Below are positions 14,479 to 15,222 of a stretch of 15,222 nucleotides of DNA, piece by piece. Origin of the DNA: JAFDVL01 sp043736395 (GTDB lineage: Bacteria; Acidobacteriota; Blastocatellia; RBC074). Each line of letters begins with the position of its first letter. The stretch's first letter is position 1. The notes under the pieces are model-generated. The model searched no databases, was not told the DNA's origin, and was given only the letters and a program-made list of their open reading frames with translations. A program made the translations under genes and the position numbers. The stretch spans positions 1-15,222 of the forward strand of contig JAYTCQ010000059.1 of assembly GCA_043736395.1 (NCBI GenBank), in the 5' to 3' direction.

Positions 14479-15180
14479 ATGCAACCAGCTCCTGAAATTC
14501 AAACAATGACCTTGCTTAGCGCAGGCTTTGTTTTCGGGATGAAACACGCGCTGGATGCCGATCACTTAGCTGCCATTTCAACTATCGTCAGTGAACGCAA
14601 AAGCTGGTTTAGCTCCTCAATTATCGGAGGCCTATGGGGCATCGGGCATACGATTTCACTTTTTGTGGCCGGAGCTATCGTTCTATTTCTCAAAATTCAA
14701 ATCAGTTTGCGAGTCGAAAATATTTTGGAAAGTTGTGTTGGGTTGATGCTGGTTGGCTTAGGCGTGAGCGCCTTGTGGAAGCTCAGACGCGGGAGCAAAT
14801 TACACTTACATCCGCATCAACATGGTGAGCGCGTTCATCTTCATCCGCACTTTCACGATCAACAAGCAACTGAAATTTCACATCATACGGTTGGAAAACG
14901 TCCGTTGTTCATTGGATTGCTTCACGGTTTAGCAGGCAGCGCAGCACTGATGTTATTGGTCTTATCTTCAATCCCGACTCCGTTACTCGGGATGGTTTAT
15001 ATTGCAGTTTTTGGCGTCGGCTCAATCATCGGAATGATGTTGTTAAGTTCGTTGATTGGCCTGCCTTTTCACCTGACTGAGTCGCGCTTCAAAACAGCAA
15101 ATCTGTCAGCCCGAATTCTCGCCGGAATTTTTAGTGTTGGCTGTGGGCTGATGATTATTTATCAAAAGGGACAGTTATAA
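14479..15180 (+). CDS. NicO/UreH-type nickel/cobalt transporter
   Basis: A 233-residue inner-membrane protein with about six hydrophobic segments. The signature GMKHALDADHLAAI (20-33) holds the HX4DH-type metal motif of nickel/cobalt permeases and UreH-like proteins. LWGIGHTISLF (52-62) and FIGLLHGLAGSAALMLL (144-160) carry two further conserved histidines. Between helices three and four a hydrophilic loop has about nine histidines (109-136: HLHPHQH, HLHPHFH and HH), probably a metal-catching stretch. Transport of Ni(II) or Co(II) is the usual role; direction cannot be told. No urease, hydrogenase or cobalamin gene is present in the window to identify the client. The 60-base spacer upstream shows no strong ribosome site and no terminator. 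The stop is TAA. Confidence 0.88.
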   Translation: MQPAPEIQTMTLLSAGFVFGMKHALDADHLAAISTIVSERKSWFSSSIIGGLWGIGHTISLFVAGAIVLFLKIQISLRVENILESCVGLMLVGLGVSALWKLRRGSKLHLHPHQHGERVHLHPHFHDQQATEISHHTVGKRPLFIGLLHGLAGSAALMLLVLSSIPTPLLGMVYIAVFGVGSIIGMMLLSSLIGLPFHLTESRFKTANLSARILAGIFSVGCGLMIIYQKGQL

Positions 15181-15183
15181 ACA

Positions 15184-15222
15184 ATGGAGAAGCGCGCGCG
15201 CAGTAAGGGCGCTAGTGCTCTG
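15184..15222 (+). CDS. Possible start of a further open frame, cut by window edge
   Basis: An ATG three bases after the NicO stop opens 13 codons (MEKRARSKGASAL) to the window end without a stop. The composition suddenly becomes very GC-rich (GCGCGCGC). It might be a new basic protein or another intergenic repeat; thirteen codons cannot decide. No Shine-Dalgarno is seen. Confidence 0.15.
   Translation, partial: MEKRARSKGASAL

Overview
The window looks like ordinary chromosome from a free-living, probably aerobic heterotrophic bacterium with roughly balanced GC content. The gene families and intergenic hairpin repeats suggest Acidobacteriota, perhaps class Blastocatellia. This is inferred from gene content and style only; no rRNA or other taxonomic marker is present. 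I see no tRNA, CRISPR array, insertion sequence or phage gene, and no stretch above 300 bases lacks a gene.

Left part (1-2608): the 3' part of an inositol-3-phosphate synthase gene ends at a clear intrinsic terminator. A small exported protein with a lone STN (secretin/TonB short N-terminal) domain follows on the minus strand. Divergent from it is a formate/nitrite-type channel of the FNT family.

Middle part (2629-8724, all minus strand): six closely spaced genes, read right to left. They are a TetR/FadR-like regulator, a ferredoxin-reductase-like flavoprotein, a FadN-type 3-hydroxyacyl-CoA dehydrogenase/enoyl-CoA hydratase, a thiolase, a cytochrome c-like lipoprotein and an exported SnoaL/NTF2-like protein. 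The first four look like a self-regulated fatty-acid beta-oxidation operon. A near-palindrome upstream of the regulator resembles the Bacillus FadR box. Two spacers of this run hold long inverted repeats, and one of these runs into the regulator's coding end.

Right part (8879-15180, all plus strand): 6-phosphofructokinase with a mixed active-site signature, two conserved hypothetical proteins, a bifunctional glutamate formimidoyltransferase/cyclodeaminase, a CPBP (Abi-type) membrane protein whose usual E-E-R residues are all glutamine, a SpoIIM-like membrane protein, a small unknown protein, and a NicO/UreH-type nickel/cobalt transporter with a histidine-rich loop. Spacing suggests co-transcription in groups, but functions are mixed.

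I found no convincing wholly new system. The best leads are the FadR-like operon with its operator and its unusual redox partners, the CPBP variant, and the several unrelated intercistronic inverted repeats.
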